A stretch of 64,000 nt of DNA from Rhodoferax sp. (GCA_030645355.1 JAUSNJ010000130.1:103357-167356), one strand, 5' to 3'. Counted from the stretch's first letter, positions 36,908-46,933 are shown. The notes: generated by a model not told the origin, from the letters alone. Numbers and translations: made by a program.

Positions 36908-37033
36908 TGGCTGGAGTCTATCAACAGCCGGGCTGGGGAAACTCACGGTGTGCATTCCCGCTAAAGGGTGCTACGCTTGTCATCGGCTGTTGTCGCTTTT
37001 CTGCGGCGGGCATGCCATCACAAGGAGCATTCT

Positions 37034-37402
37034 TTGAAACGCAAGCTACTGATCGTTGACGATAGCAATGTCTCCCGGATGATGATCCGTGGACGTTTTG
37101 CGGCACTGCAGCCGGATTGGGAGCTGATGGAAGCGGCCAGCGGTGATGAGGCTGTGGCCAAGGTGTCCGAAGTCCAGCCGGACTTCATCACGATGGATGT
37201 CAACATGCCGGGCATCAGCGGCTTTGAAGCTGCGGAGTTGATCCAGCGGAGTCACCCCCAGGTGAGAATTGCCATTCTCACAGCCAACATCCAGGGTGCC
37301 AGTCGCGACAAGGCAGAGCAGTTGCGTGTGAAATTCGTCCAGAAGCCGGCGACGCAAGCGGCCATTCAACAGGCAATCGATTACTTTCTGGCAGCACCAT
37401 GA
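37034..37402 (+). CDS. CheY-like response regulator
   Basis: A 122-residue single receiver domain. Translation most likely starts at a TTG (37034) with AAGGAG upstream, giving LKRKLLIVDDSNVSRMMIRG. The acidic pair is D9/D10, the phospho-acceptor is D55 in FITMDVNMPG, and the conserved Lys is in KFVQKPA. It forms an operon with cheC-like, cyclase and GGDEF/EAL genes, its stop overlapping the next start by four bases (ATGA). It probably carries the phosphoryl signal that CheC removes. Confidence 0.88.
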   Translation: MKRKLLIVDDSNVSRMMIRGRFAALQPDWELMEAASGDEAVAKVSEVQPDFITMDVNMPGISGFEAAELIQRSHPQVRIAILTANIQGASRDKAEQLRVKFVQKPATQAAIQQAIDYFLAAP

Positions 37403-38004
37403 AACTCAATGCACTCGAACTGGACGCCCTGACTGAAATCTTCAACCATGGCGTGGGGCAGGCGGCCCTTGCCCTGAGTGAGCTCGCGGGCGAAGAAGTG
37501 CTGCTCAGCGTGCCCAAGGTCGAGGAGCTGTCCAAGCGCGAAATTACCGACAAACTCGGCGCGCAGGGCGCCAACCGCATCTGCGCGGTGCGCCAGGGCT
37601 TTTCCGGCCCGGTCAATACCGAGGCCCTGCTGATGTTTCCGGTCGACCAGAGTCTGCGGCTGGTGCAGTTGATGGTGGGTGACGACTTTCCGCTGGCACA
37701 GCTCAGCGAGATGGAGCAGGAGTCGCTGGCCGAAATTGGCAACATCCTGCTCAATTCCGTGGTGTCCAGCGTGGCCGATATGCTGCACATCGCGTTCGAG
37801 GGCAGCTTGCCGCAGGTGGAGCTGGGGCAGGTGGCCGATGTACTGCACGCAGGCAGCGGCTTGGACGATCTGATTCTGAGCCTGCAAATCAATTTTGAAA
37901 TCGCGTCCCGAAAAATTCAGGGCTATCTGGTGTTCCTGCTGGACGTGGCATCCAGTGACGAGCTGGAGAAAAAACTTGCCGCCTTCATTGAGTCCCTGTC
38001 ATGA
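37399..38004 (+). CDS. CheC-family chemotaxis phosphatase
   Basis: A 201-residue protein with the two-fold CheC/CheX/FliY fold. The first active-site copy fits D-x3-E-x2-N-x22-P exactly: D9, E13, N16, P39 (LDALTEIFNHG ... LLSVP). The second (SLAEIGNILLNSVVSSV ... SLPQ) keeps E-x2-N-x22-P but lacks the Asp/Ser four residues before the Glu, so one site may be weaker. Such enzymes dephosphorylate CheY-type receivers, here presumably the neighbour. Both boundaries use ATGA overlaps, so translation is coupled. Confidence 0.85.
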   Translation: MKLNALELDALTEIFNHGVGQAALALSELAGEEVLLSVPKVEELSKREITDKLGAQGANRICAVRQGFSGPVNTEALLMFPVDQSLRLVQLMVGDDFPLAQLSEMEQESLAEIGNILLNSVVSSVADMLHIAFEGSLPQVELGQVADVLHAGSGLDDLILSLQINFEIASRKIQGYLVFLLDVASSDELEKKLAAFIESLS

Positions 38005-39017
38005 ATGCTGGTTTTTCGCCTTCACCTCCTGATTCGCGCCTGCCTGTCTGGCTGGATTGGGTGCTGTCGAATACCCAGGCCGGCCTGCTGTTGCTCGATG
38101 CACAGATGCGGATCGTGTTTGCCAACAAGTGGTTCTTGCTGCGTGCCCGGCTGACCGCAGACCAGGTCACCGATGGTGTGCTGATGGATGTCTTTCCAGT
38201 CCTGAAAGGCGGGCACTTTGAACGCGCACTGGTCAAGGCCGTGCGATCGGGGTTTCCGGCGCTGATGTCGCAAACGCTGCACCCGTCTCCCTTTCCACTG
38301 TATGCCCCGGCCGGTTCACGCGCCAATGACAGCCTGATGCGCCAGTCCATCCATATCGTGCCCATGGGGCCGACCGATACGGCGTTGGCGGGGCAGCGCT
38401 TCACGCTGATCCAGATTGCCGATGTGTCCCCCACAGTGGCCCGGGAGCGTTTGCTCAAGGCCCATGCGGACCGCATGAGTGATCTGGTGCATATCGATGC
38501 CCTGACGGGTATAGGCAACCGCCGGTTTTTTGACGAATCCATCGCCGCTGAAATGCGCGCGGCAAGCCGCAGTGGGGCGTCGCTGGCGCTGGTCATGCTG
38601 GACGTTGACCGGTTCAAGCAGTTCAACGACCTCTATGGCCACCCCGCAGGGGACCGGTGTTTGCAGGCCGTCGCTGATGTGCTCAAAGGGGTTTGCCGCA
38701 GGCCACGTGACCTGGTGGCCCGTTACGGGGGAGAGGAGTTGGCCGTGATCCTGCCGGACACCCATGCGGCAGGCGCCGTCCAGGTGGCCAAGGAGATACT
38801 GCAAAAGTTGCGTGAACGACAACTGGTGCATGCCGATAATTTTGAACGCATGGTCGTGACGCTGAGCGCCGGTGTGTGTGCGATGCAACCCGTGGCGAGC
38901 GATGGACCAGAACTTCTGATTCAGCGTGCCGACCAGGCGCTGTATGCGGCCAAAACCGATGGGCGTGACCGCGTGTTTTGTTTTGATGCCGCACGCCAGA
39001 TGGCCGTGGAAGCCTGA
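38001..39017 (+). CDS. PAS-GGDEF diguanylate cyclase
   Basis: A 338-residue enzyme that makes cyclic di-GMP from two GTP. The N-terminal ~135 residues are PAS-like (LSNTQAGLLLLDAQMRIVFAN). The catalytic domain starts at DALTGIGNRRFFDESI and carries the variant active loop YGGEELAVIL (GGEEL for GGDEF) at about residue 242, which remains active in known cyclases. There is no RxxD inhibitory site directly before it that I can confirm. It shares an ATGA overlap with the CheC gene. Confidence 0.9.
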   Translation: MNAGFSPSPPDSRLPVWLDWVLSNTQAGLLLLDAQMRIVFANKWFLLRARLTADQVTDGVLMDVFPVLKGGHFERALVKAVRSGFPALMSQTLHPSPFPLYAPAGSRANDSLMRQSIHIVPMGPTDTALAGQRFTLIQIADVSPTVARERLLKAHADRMSDLVHIDALTGIGNRRFFDESIAAEMRAASRSGASLALVMLDVDRFKQFNDLYGHPAGDRCLQAVADVLKGVCRRPRDLVARYGGEELAVILPDTHAAGAVQVAKEILQKLRERQLVHADNFERMVVTLSAGVCAMQPVASDGPELLIQRADQALYAAKTDGRDRVFCFDAARQMAVEA

Positions 39018-39030
39018 CCAGGACGCCACG

Positions 39031-39216
39031 GTGGATACCATCTTCAAAGCGGTATTCATGGAGAGCCACGAGGCGATTGCGCTGACACGGGCGCAAGACG
39101 GCGTGATCGTTGCGGTCAACAGGGAATGGCTCAGGCTCACCGGGTTTTCCAGGGAGCAGGTTTTGGGGCGCACGGCCATTGCAATCGGCCTGTGGCCCGA
39201 CGCACTGGCGCGCTAG
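39031..39216 (+). pseudogene. 5' part of PAS/GGDEF/EAL gene, cut by an in-frame amber codon
   Basis: From a GTG at 39031 (AGGA eight bases upstream) 61 codons encode the first half of a PAS domain: HEAIALTRAQDGVIVAVNRE, WLRLTGFSREQVLGRTAIAI, GLWPDALAR. A TAG at 39214 then interrupts it. Directly beyond, in the same frame, [19 protein letters not shown] continues the same PAS domain without a gap, so a CAG-to-TAG change is the likely cause. The gene is either broken, re-initiated, or carries a sequencing error. Confidence 0.8.
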
Positions 39217-39219
39217 CAG

Positions 39220-41508
39220 GTGCTGCGGCCCTTGAGGGAGGAGGGGCGGATCGACGATGTGGACCTGCCCTTGCTGCAGGAAAATGCCCCCCCACGTGTG
39301 GTGTGCATGACTGCCAGTTTGCTGGATGTGGACGGCGAATCCCACATATTGGTTTACCTGCGGGATGTCACGGCGGCCCGACTGGCCCAGGCAGCCGCTG
39401 TGGCCAACGAGCAGGCCCTTGCGTTGGCCAATGAAACGTTGAGCCGTCAGCTCATCCTGCACCGAATGACGGAGTCGGTGGCCAAAGTGGGGCACTGGGC
39501 CTACTATCCGGGTGATGCCATGGTGCACTTGTCGCCCGGCTATTGTGAAATCGGAAAACTGGGAAATGCGCAACGGGCCCCCGTGGGCGATCACTTGCGC
39601 GGGGTGCTTGAAGAAGACAAACCCACGGTCAAGCGCGCGCTCAGGCAGATGGATGGGGAAATCGTGGAGTACCGCTGGCGCAGGGCCGATGGCGAAATCT
39701 TGTGGATTCGTTCGCGCATGCACCGGGAAGTTCAGGACGGTGTCGTAAAAGCAAATTTCGGCATTGTGCAGGACATCACCGCTGAGCGCGCAGCGTTGCG
39801 GGCTGCGGCTGAACAGTTGGCTGCCGCCAAGGAGAGTGAAGCCCGGTTTCGCAGCCTGACCGAGCTGAGTTCAGACTGGTACTGGGAGCAGGATGCCGAC
39901 TTTTGCTTTGTCCGCGTTGACGGAGACCTTGGCATTGTCCGCATGCTCCCGACCGAGACCTACCTTGGCAGGACGCGCTGGGATTCGGGGGTAGGAGGCG
40001 TCAGTGCCGAGCAATGGGCGGCGCACCGCGCCACATTGGAAGCGCACGAAGTTTTTCATGACTTTGAGATGTTTCGCGCGCGCCAGGATGGCTCCGCCAT
40101 GTGGGTCTCCATCAGCGGAGCCCCGATTTTTGACAGTGAGGGGGTGTTTACCGGCTACCGCGGGACCGGGCGCGAGATCAGCGCCCGCAAGCAGGCGGAA
40201 GCCGACATCGAGCGGCTGGCGTTTTTTGACGCGCTAACCAATCTGCCCAACCGGCGCCTGCTGATTGACCGCTTGAGTCAGGCTGTCTCCGCGAGCGCGC
40301 GTCACGCCAGTTTCGGCGCCTTGCTATTCATCGATCTGGATAATTTCAAGGTTCTCAACGATACCCGTGGCCACCACATGGGCGATGAGCTGCTCAAACA
40401 GGTCGCTACGCGCTTGACCGAGTGCGTGCGTAACATTGATACGGTGGCGCGTCTGGGCGGCGATGAGTTCGTCGTCATGCTGGAGGAGTTGAGTGCCACC
40501 GAGCTGGACGCAGCCGCCCTGGCAGAGTCGGTCGGCAAGAAAATACTGGCCGCACTCAATCAGCATTTCGTGTTGGGCGGGCAGGAGCACCATAGCTCAC
40601 CCAGCATTGGCGTGACCCTGTTCTTTGACCACCAGCAAAGTGTCGATGAACTGCTGCAGCGGGCCGATCTGGCCATGTACCAGTCCAAGGCTGCCGGGCG
40701 CAACACCTTGCGGTTCTTTGACCCGGTGATGCAGGCCGCCGCCAGCGCGCGCGCCGCGCTGGAAATTGATCTGCGCCACGCACTGCTACACCAGGAATTC
40801 ATGCTGCACTACCAGCCGGTGGTCGATGAAACCAGCGCGGTCACTGGAGTCGAGGCGCTGTTGCGCTGGAACCATCCGACGCGCGGTCTGGTGCCACCGG
40901 GCGAGTTCATTCCGGTAGCCGAGCAGGCGGGGTTGATCATCCCGCTGGGGCAATGGGTGCTGGCCGCGGCTTGCGCCCAACTGGTGGCCTGGAACAATAG
41001 TGCCGTGACGCGCCGGCTCACGATGGCCGTCAACGTGAGTGCCCGCCAGTTCCGTCACCCCGATTTCACGACGCAGTTGCTGGAACTACTGCGGGTCAGC
41101 GGTGCCAACCCCTACCGCCTGAAGCTGGAGTTGACTGAGAGCATGTTGCTCAGTGACTTTGATGATGTCATCGTCAAGATGGGGGAGTTGCGCTCCATCG
41201 GCGTCAACTTTGCACTGGATGACTTTGGCACCGGCTACTCGTCGCTGTCCTATCTGAAACGCCTGCCGCTGGACCAGCTGAAGATCGACCAGTCGTTTGT
41301 GCGCGACGTGCTGACCGACCCCAACGACGCGGCCATTGCCCGCACCATCTTGAGTCTGGCGCGCAGCCTGGATTTGAGTGTGGTGGCCGAAGGCGTGGAG
41401 ACCGCGGGCCAGCGGGACTTCTTGCTCCAGTGCGGCTGCAAGGCCTTTCAGGGGTATTTTTTCGGTCGCCCGGTGCCGGTCGAGCAGCTGTTATTGCCCG
41501 TCATCTGA
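39220..41508 (+). CDS. PAS/GGDEF/EAL cyclic-di-GMP protein
   Basis: The distal 762 codons after the amber codon. Parts in order: the rest of the first PAS domain, a PAC-type region with [19 protein letters not shown], a second PAS ([20 protein letters not shown]), a GGDEF domain with the intact [10 protein letters not shown] loop at about 411, and an EAL domain with [10 protein letters not shown] at about 543, [15 protein letters not shown] and KIDQSFV. Both catalytic motifs look functional. A GTG at 39220 could allow re-initiation, but no ribosome-binding site precedes it. Last gene of the CheY-CheC-cyclase operon; overlaps suhB tail by 18 bases. Confidence 0.85.
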   Translation: MLRPLREEGRIDDVDLPLLQENAPPRVVCMTASLLDVDGESHILVYLRDVTAARLAQAAAVANEQALALANETLSRQLILHRMTESVAKVGHWAYYPGDAMVHLSPGYCEIGKLGNAQRAPVGDHLRGVLEEDKPTVKRALRQMDGEIVEYRWRRADGEILWIRSRMHREVQDGVVKANFGIVQDITAERAALRAAAEQLAAAKESEARFRSLTELSSDWYWEQDADFCFVRVDGDLGIVRMLPTETYLGRTRWDSGVGGVSAEQWAAHRATLEAHEVFHDFEMFRARQDGSAMWVSISGAPIFDSEGVFTGYRGTGREISARKQAEADIERLAFFDALTNLPNRRLLIDRLSQAVSASARHASFGALLFIDLDNFKVLNDTRGHHMGDELLKQVATRLTECVRNIDTVARLGGDEFVVMLEELSATELDAAALAESVGKKILAALNQHFVLGGQEHHSSPSIGVTLFFDHQQSVDELLQRADLAMYQSKAAGRNTLRFFDPVMQAAASARAALEIDLRHALLHQEFMLHYQPVVDETSAVTGVEALLRWNHPTRGLVPPGEFIPVAEQAGLIIPLGQWVLAAACAQLVAWNNSAVTRRLTMAVNVSARQFRHPDFTTQLLELLRVSGANPYRLKLELTESMLLSDFDDVIVKMGELRSIGVNFALDDFGTGYSSLSYLKRLPLDQLKIDQSFVRDVLTDPNDAAIARTILSLARSLDLSVVAEGVETAGQRDFLLQCGCKAFQGYFFGRPVPVEQLLLPVI

Positions 41509-42393
41509 CCCGTCGTCGCGGGCGGCAGAGGCTTCTTGCGCAGCTGCATGGCGGTTTTGCCGCAAAGCGGCTTTCTCACCGGCGCTGGCGAATTTGCTGT
41601 ACTTGCCCAAAATGGGGATGAGCTGTCCATAAATGCGCGGGTTGCCAGCCAGGCATTCCTGCTGGTCCAGAAAATCGGCCTCACCGGTGAAGTTGCCGAC
41701 CAGACCGCCGGCTTCGGTGACCAGCAGCGAGCCGGCCGCCACATCCCAGGGCTGCAGTCCGGTTTCAAAGAATCCTTCGGTGTAGCCGGCGGCCACATAG
41801 GCCAGGTCCAGCGCAGCGGCACCGGGGCGGCGCAGACCGGCGGTGCGCTTCATCACGTCACCCATCATGGTCAGGTAGTTGGCAAAGTTATCACCGGGGC
41901 GGAAAGGGAAGCCGGTGGATAGCAGGGCGTCTTTCAGGTGGATGCGCTTGGAAACCCGCAGGCGCCGGTCGTTCAGAAAGGCGCCGCGGCCCTTGGTGGC
42001 GGTGAACAGGTCGTTGCGCGTGGGGTCGTACACCACGGCCTGTTCAATCTTGCCTTTGACGGCCAAGGCGATGCTGACGCAGTACACGGGCAGGCCGTGG
42101 ATGAAATTGGTGGTGCCGTCCAGTGGGTCGATGATCCAGACGAACTCGGAGTCTTTGGCGCCGTGTTCGCGCCCGGATTCTTCGGCCCAGATGCCGTGGC
42201 CAGGGTAGGCCGTCAGCAGGGTTTCTATGATCGCCTGCTCTGCCGCGTGGTCCACTTCGGTCACGAAGTCGTTGGCTTTCTTTTGTGAAACGCGAACGGA
42301 TTCGATATCCAGGGCAGCACGGTTGATGATGGAACCGGCGGCGCGTGCGGCCTTGACGGCCACGTTGATCATGGGGTGCAGATTGGGCGACAT
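41491..42393 (-). CDS. suhB: inositol monophosphatase family protein SuhB
   Basis: A 300-residue Mg-dependent phosphatase. The metal site is in [10 protein letters not shown] and [12 protein letters not shown], and the C-terminal motif is [18 protein letters not shown]. SuhB hydrolyses inositol phosphates and in E. coli also acts in ribosomal RNA transcription complexes. The C-terminal ~30 residues are an Ala-rich charged tail typical of betaproteobacterial versions. It converges with the GGDEF/EAL gene (18-base overlap) and diverges from trmJ. Confidence 0.92.
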   Translation of the reverse strand: MSPNLHPMINVAVKAARAAGSIINRAALDIESVRVSQKKANDFVTEVDHAAEQAIIETLLTAYPGHGIWAEESGREHGAKDSEFVWIIDPLDGTTNFIHGLPVYCVSIALAVKGKIEQAVVYDPTRNDLFTATKGRGAFLNDRRLRVSKRIHLKDALLSTGFPFRPGDNFANYLTMMGDVMKRTAGLRRPGAAALDLAYVAAGYTEGFFETGLQPWDVAAGSLLVTEAGGLVGNFTGEADFLDQQECLAGNPRIYGQLIPILGKYSKFASAGEKAALRQNRHAAAQEASAARDDGSDDGQ

Positions 42394-42504
42394 AGATTTT
42401 TTGGGGAAGAACTGTGAGAGCCGTCCGGCGATGCGGGCGGCGACAATATGAGTATTTTAAGGCCTCAAGACCGAGCGCACACCCTATTCGCTTGCCGACC
42501 GAAC

Positions 42505-43320
42505 ATGCACACCCGATTTATCCTGATCAACACCAGCCACGCCGGCAACGTGGGCGCAGCCGCCCGCGCCATGAAAACCATGGGCTTTGACGACCTGGTG
42601 CTGGTCGCCCCGCGCTGGGCCAATGTGCTGCGCCGCGAAGAAACCATACAGCGTGCCAGCGGTGCGCTGGATGTGCTGGAGAAGTGCCGCATCGTCGACA
42701 CGCTGGACGAGGCGCTGGAGGGAATGACCCATCTGTGCGCCACCGCCATGACCCCGCGCGACTTCGGGCCGCCCACCGTGGCACCGCGTGAACACTTTGA
42801 ATTGCTATCAAAGTCAGAGCGCGACAAGTCCATTGCACGAGGGCTGGATGCCGATTTCCCACAGCAGGGCGTCGGCTTCCTGTTTGGCTCAGAGCGCTTT
42901 GGCATGCGCAATGAAGACGTGTACCGTTGCCACGCCTGCCTGAGCATTCCCAGCAACCCGCAGTTTGGTTCGCTGAACATTGGCGCGGCGATACAGGTCA
43001 TCGCCTACGAGTGGCGCCTGGCCCTGGGCGGCTTCGCGGCGACCACAGAAGCCGGGCAGGGGACCGCACAAGCCGTCGTGCCCGGGGCTGGGGCGGCAAT
43101 GTCGGGTGCCATGGCAGACGCCGCGCAAGTGGCGGGCATGCTGACCCATCTGGAGCAGTCCCTGGTGGCGCTGGGTTTCTTGGACCCGGCGGCTCCCAAG
43201 AAACTGATGCCGCGCCTGAACCAGCTCTTCAATCGGGCGGGCGTCACACAAGAGGAAATCCATATCCTGCGGGGCATTGCCAAGGCCATCCTGCAGTCAA
43301 GTGCTTCCCGCAACGGGTAG
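42505..43320 (+). CDS. trmJ: tRNA/rRNA 2'-O-methyltransferase TrmJ
   Basis: A 271-residue SPOUT-fold methyltransferase that modifies position 32 of certain tRNAs. It begins MHTRFILINTSHAGNVGAAA, with the RAMKTMGFDDLVLV loop, and the cofactor knot is GFLFGSERFGMRNEDV followed by SIPSNPQFGSLNIGAAIQV. The start at 42505 was chosen on this N terminus. Between TPRE/AREHF and GVGFLFGSE the protein has an extra stretch (LLSKSERDKSIARGLDA) that coincides with a copy of the 44-bp dispersed repeat. Confidence 0.9.
   Translation: MHTRFILINTSHAGNVGAAARAMKTMGFDDLVLVAPRWANVLRREETIQRASGALDVLEKCRIVDTLDEALEGMTHLCATAMTPRDFGPPTVAPREHFELLSKSERDKSIARGLDADFPQQGVGFLFGSERFGMRNEDVYRCHACLSIPSNPQFGSLNIGAAIQVIAYEWRLALGGFAATTEAGQGTAQAVVPGAGAAMSGAMADAAQVAGMLTHLEQSLVALGFLDPAAPKKLMPRLNQLFNRAGVTQEEIHILRGIAKAILQSSASRNG
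42804..42846 (-). repeat. dispersed 44-bp repeat inside trmJ, diverged copy 6
   Basis: On the plus strand it begins GCTATCAAAG and ends CATTGCACGAGGGCT, matching the two ends of the reverse-strand repeat. It is 43 bases long and inserted in frame, encoding the residues LLSKSERDKSIARGL. Confidence 0.55.
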
Positions 43321-43330
43321 ACTCTGACGC

Positions 43331-44116
43331 ATGTTTGCCCGTATACGTTCCGACATCCAGTGCATCCTGGACCGCGACCCAGCTGCCCGCAGCACCTGGG
43401 AGGTGCTGACCTGCTATCCCGGCCTGCACGCCATCATCCTGCACCGTCCGGCACACTGGTGCTGGACCCATGGGCTCAAGTGGCTGGGGCGCTTCATTTC
43501 GCACCTGGCGCGCTGGGCCACGGGTATCGAGATTCACCCGGGAGCCATCATTGGCGAACGCGTATTTTTTGACCATGCCATGGGCGTGGTGGTGGGTGAA
43601 ACGGCTGAAATTGGCGACGGCTGCACCATCTACCAGGGCGTGACGCTCGGAGGCACGTCCCTGTACAAGGGCGCCAAGCGCCATCCCACGCTGGGCAAGG
43701 ACGTGGTGGTCCGCGCCGGCGCCAAGGTACTGGGCGGTTTTTTGGTGGGCGACGGCGCCAAGATCGGCAGCAATGCGGTGGTCATCAAGCCCGTGCCACC
43801 GGGCGCGACGGCGGTAGGCATTCCCGCCCGCATCATCCCCAGCAAGACTGGCGAGAGCGCGGATGTGACGCACTCCGAGCCCAAATTCAGCGCCTACGGC
43901 ATTACCCAGGAAGACGACCCGGTCAGCCAGGCGCTGCGTGGATTGATTGATTCAGCCTCGGGCCAGGAGCACCAGATCGCGCTGCTGTGGAAGGCCATTG
44001 AAACCCTTTCCGCCACCCGCGCCAATGCCGGTAGCACGCCCGATTGTGTACCCGGCGACGCGGCCCGCAAAGAGTGTTTCGAGGCCGAGCGGCTCAACCA
44101 GCTGGTGGGGAAATAG
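43331..44116 (+). CDS. cysE: serine O-acetyltransferase
   Basis: A 261-residue enzyme that acetylates L-serine, the first step of cysteine synthesis. The left-handed beta-helix hexapeptide region begins [20 protein letters not shown] and includes [20 protein letters not shown] and [21 protein letters not shown], with the acetyl-CoA-binding and His-containing active-site strands. A C-terminal helical extension of about 80 residues goes beyond the catalytic core. It follows trmJ by ten bases and is likely cotranscribed. Confidence 0.93.
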   Translation: MFARIRSDIQCILDRDPAARSTWEVLTCYPGLHAIILHRPAHWCWTHGLKWLGRFISHLARWATGIEIHPGAIIGERVFFDHAMGVVVGETAEIGDGCTIYQGVTLGGTSLYKGAKRHPTLGKDVVVRAGAKVLGGFLVGDGAKIGSNAVVIKPVPPGATAVGIPARIIPSKTGESADVTHSEPKFSAYGITQEDDPVSQALRGLIDSASGQEHQIALLWKAIETLSATRANAGSTPDCVPGDAARKECFEAERLNQLVGK

Positions 44117-44117
44117 G

Positions 44118-44212
44118 GCACACCGCCCATGGCGGCTGTGCCGCCTCCCCCTTGCAGGGGGCAACACCAGTGGCCCGGCAAAGCCGGCTCCACGGCGTTC
44201 CTGACGCAAGTC
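44118..44212. repeat. REP-like palindromic block between cysE and mog
   Basis: Several short hairpins are packed in the cysE-mog gap: GGCACACCGCC with GGCGGCTGTGCC, CCCCCTTGCAGGGGG, and CCGGCAAAGCCGG. No T tracts follow. Similar GC-rich multi-hairpin intergenic blocks recur in Comamonadaceae, and here it may act as a bidirectional terminator for the two converging genes. Confidence 0.5.
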
Positions 44213-44218
44213 AGGAAG

Positions 44219-44830
44219 TCACTTGCTCCGGGTTGCGTTCTTTGGCCTGAAGGCCTTGCACACCCGTTCGTCCGTTTCCAGGTACGGGCCACCAATCAGG
44301 TCAATGCAGTAGGGCACGGCGGCAAAGATGCCGTTGACGACCTGCTGGCCCTGTGCGTCCTTCAGGCCTTCGAGCGTTTCGGCAATCGCCTTGGGTTGGC
44401 CCGGCAGGTTGATGATCAGGCTGCTATCCCGGATCACCGCCACCTGGCGCGACAGGATGGCGGTGGGCACAAATTTCAGGCTGATCTGGCGCATTTGTTC
44501 GCCAAAACCCGGCATCTCCTTGTGCGCCACGGCCAGCGTGGCCTCGGGCGTTACGTCACGCAGTGCGGGGCCGGTGCCGCCGGTGGTCAGCACCAGGCTG
44601 CAGCCGGCGTCGACCAGTGCGATCAACGTGGCGCTGATCACCGGCGTTTCATCGGGAATCAGCCGGGCCTCAAAAGTCACGGGGTTTTGCAGGGCACGGG
44701 TCAGCCAATCCTGCAGGGCCGGCAGTCCCTTGTCTTCGTAGACGCCAGTTGAGGCGCGGTCGCTGATGGAGACGATGCCAATCTTGACCGCGTCGAGGAG
44801 GGGTGCCGCGTTGGGGCTGGTTTCGCTCAT
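44219..44830 (-). CDS. mog: molybdopterin adenylyltransferase Mog
   Basis: A 203-residue MoaB/Mog-fold enzyme that adenylates molybdopterin before molybdenum insertion. The binding loop is LVLTTGGTGPALRDVTPEAT and the early segment IGIVSISDRASTGVYEDKGL is typical. The nitrate reductase NasA, a molybdoenzyme, is encoded 15 kb away in this window. It begins four bases inside the end of darP (ATGA), so the two are translationally coupled. Confidence 0.92.
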   Translation of the reverse strand: MSETSPNAAPLLDAVKIGIVSISDRASTGVYEDKGLPALQDWLTRALQNPVTFEARLIPDETPVISATLIALVDAGCSLVLTTGGTGPALRDVTPEATLAVAHKEMPGFGEQMRQISLKFVPTAILSRQVAVIRDSSLIINLPGQPKAIAETLEGLKDAQGQQVVNGIFAAVPYCIDLIGGPYLETDERVCKAFRPKNATRSK

Positions 44831-45489
44831 GCATCGGCTCCAGGGTTGTCCGGGAAGCTGTCTTCCGGTCCCAGCGGATCGGGCACATCACTCCCGTGCA
44901 CTAGGTGCTCGCGGACGATCTGGAAAATGTCCCGGTAGGCGCGGCCATGGCGTGGGGCCAGACCGGGTTTTTCGGGCTTGGCATCCTTGCGCGCCTGGCG
45001 GACCAAGGCACGCAACTGCTGCACATCGGTGGTGGGGCAGGTGTTGACCCATTGACCCACCGCATCATCGTCCGCAATCAGGCGGTCGCGCCACTGTTCA
45101 GCAGCATGCAGGGTCATGGTTTCCTGGGCGGATGGTGTGTGCTGTTCGACCAGCGAGACGCGAATGGCGTCCAGCGTTGCCGGCTCCAGCTGTCGCATGC
45201 GTTTGCCAATGAACTGCAACAGGCGGCGCCGACCTTCGAAGTTGGTGATGCGCTTGTATTCGGCAATGGCTTCGAGCAGCTTGTCCGGTAGTTCCAGGCG
45301 GTTCAACAGTTCCGCTCGCAGGGTCAAAAGGTCTTCACCGAGCTTTTGCAGTTCGGTGCTTTCGCGCTTGAGGTCGGTGCGGCTTTTGTCGTCGGTTCCC
45401 TTGAGCTCGCGCTTGAGTTCCAGGTCCAGTTCACTGCCTTCCGCCACAAATTTGCCTTTGACGAAATAGCCTTTTTTTAGTTTGCTCAT
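44827..45489 (-). CDS. darP: ribosome-associated protein DarP (YjgA)
   Basis: A 220-residue charged helical protein of the UPF0307/YjgA family, which assists late 50S assembly. It starts MSKLKKGYFVKGKFVAEGSE, with LKRESTELQKLGEDLLTLRA, YKRITNFEGRRRLLQFIGKRM and a C-terminal YRDIFQIVREHL. Start 45489 chosen over a longer frame because the family begins with a charged stretch. Diverges from pmbA, a gene pairing seen in many proteobacteria, and overlaps mog by four bases. Confidence 0.9.
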   Translation of the reverse strand: MSKLKKGYFVKGKFVAEGSELDLELKRELKGTDDKSRTDLKRESTELQKLGEDLLTLRAELLNRLELPDKLLEAIAEYKRITNFEGRRRLLQFIGKRMRQLEPATLDAIRVSLVEQHTPSAQETMTLHAAEQWRDRLIADDDAVGQWVNTCPTTDVQQLRALVRQARKDAKPEKPGLAPRHGRAYRDIFQIVREHLVHGSDVPDPLGPEDSFPDNPGADA

Positions 45490-45514
45490 ATAGACAAGTA
45501 TCATAGCCTCCGCT

Positions 45515-46933
45515 ATGAAGACCCCCCACCCATCCCCAAAATCCTCGCCTGCGGGCGCCACGTCATCCAAGCCAGCGGACAGTGGCTTTGCCTACAGCCG
45601 GCCCTTTTTTGAGTCCTTGGTGGACAAGGCCCTGACTCACGCCAAAAAGCTGGGCGCCACCGATGCCGGTGCCGAGGTGTCCGAAGGCTGCGGCCTAAGC
45701 GTGTCCGTGCGCAACGGCGAACTGGAGAATGTGGAGCGCAACCGCGACAAATCCTTGGGCGTGACAGTCTATGTGGGACAGCGCCGCGGCAACGCCAGCA
45801 CCTCGGACTTTTCCGACGAGGCGATTGCGCAAACCGTGGGTGCCGCCTACGACATTGCGCGCTTTACCGCCGAAGACCCGTTTGCCAGCCTGCCCGACGT
45901 CAAGGACATTGCGCCGGTGGCCGACCGCGAACGTGATCTGGACCTGTTCTTTCCATGGGCCCTGACCAGCGAAGAAGCCATGCGCCTGGCCCTGGAGTGC
46001 GAAGCTGCCGCCCTGGGTACCAGCAAGCGCATCACCAACAGCGAAGGTGCGGCCGTGTCGGCCCAGCAATCGCATTTTTTCAGTGCCCACACGCATGGCT
46101 TTCGCGGTGGTTACGCCAGTTCACGCCATTCCATGTCGGTTTCGCCGATTGCTGGCAAAGGCCGTGACATGCAGCGCGACAGCTGGTACAGCTCCATGCG
46201 TCATCCAGATGAACTGGCAACCCCGCAGGCCATTGGCCGCTATGCCGCCGAGCGCGCCCTGAGCCGCCTGAAGGCGCGCAAGATCGCCACCGTGGAGTGC
46301 CCGGTGCTGTTTGAGTCGCCGCTGGCTGCGGGGCTGGTGGGTGGTCTGGTGCAGGCCCTCAGCGGCGGTGCGATGTACCGCAAGAGTACTTTCCTGCTGG
46401 GCTCGCTGGACAAGATGGTCTTGCCACGGCACATTGACCTGCTGGAAGATCCTTTTGTGTTGCGCGGCAAGGGCAGTTCCCCGTTTGATGACGAGGGTGT
46501 CAACGTCAAGCCCCGCAAGGTGATCGACGGCGGGCGGGTCAAGGGTTACTTCTTGAGCAGCTACTCGGCGCGCAAACTGGGCATGCAGACCACTGGCAAC
46601 TCGGGCGGATCGCACAACCTGGTGTTCACCTCGCGCCATACCAGGCCCGGCGATGACCTGGACGCCATGCTGCAAAAGCTCGGCACTGGCCTGTTTGTGA
46701 CGGAGCTGATGGGGCAGGGCACCAACTACGTGACAGGCGACTACTCGCGCGGGGCCAGCGGTTTCTGGGTGGAAAACGGGCGCATTGCGTTCCCGGTGCA
46801 TGAGATCACCATTGCCGGGAACATGAAGACCATGCTCAAGGGGATTGAGGCGGTGGGGGCGGATACGTATAACTATGGGGCCAAGACGGTGGGGTCTATC
46901 CTGATTAATCGGATGAAGGTGGCTGGGTCTTAG
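45515..46933 (+). CDS. pmbA: metalloprotease PmbA (TldE)
   Basis: A 472-residue TldD/TldE-family subunit involved in processing of modified peptides such as microcin and in CcdA-type antitoxin degradation. Characteristic segments are VSEGCGLSVSVRNGELENVE, LGVTVYVGQRRGNASTSDFS, DDEGVNVKPRKVIDGGRVKG and GHNLVFTSR-like positions followed by LFVTELMGQGTNYVTGDYSR and GASGFWVENG. The partner TldD is elsewhere. Start at 45515, divergent from darP across 25 bases. Confidence 0.93.
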   Translation: MKTPHPSPKSSPAGATSSKPADSGFAYSRPFFESLVDKALTHAKKLGATDAGAEVSEGCGLSVSVRNGELENVERNRDKSLGVTVYVGQRRGNASTSDFSDEAIAQTVGAAYDIARFTAEDPFASLPDVKDIAPVADRERDLDLFFPWALTSEEAMRLALECEAAALGTSKRITNSEGAAVSAQQSHFFSAHTHGFRGGYASSRHSMSVSPIAGKGRDMQRDSWYSSMRHPDELATPQAIGRYAAERALSRLKARKIATVECPVLFESPLAAGLVGGLVQALSGGAMYRKSTFLLGSLDKMVLPRHIDLLEDPFVLRGKGSSPFDDEGVNVKPRKVIDGGRVKGYFLSSYSARKLGMQTTGNSGGSHNLVFTSRHTRPGDDLDAMLQKLGTGLFVTELMGQGTNYVTGDYSRGASGFWVENGRIAFPVHEITIAGNMKTMLKGIEAVGADTYNYGAKTVGSILINRMKVAGS

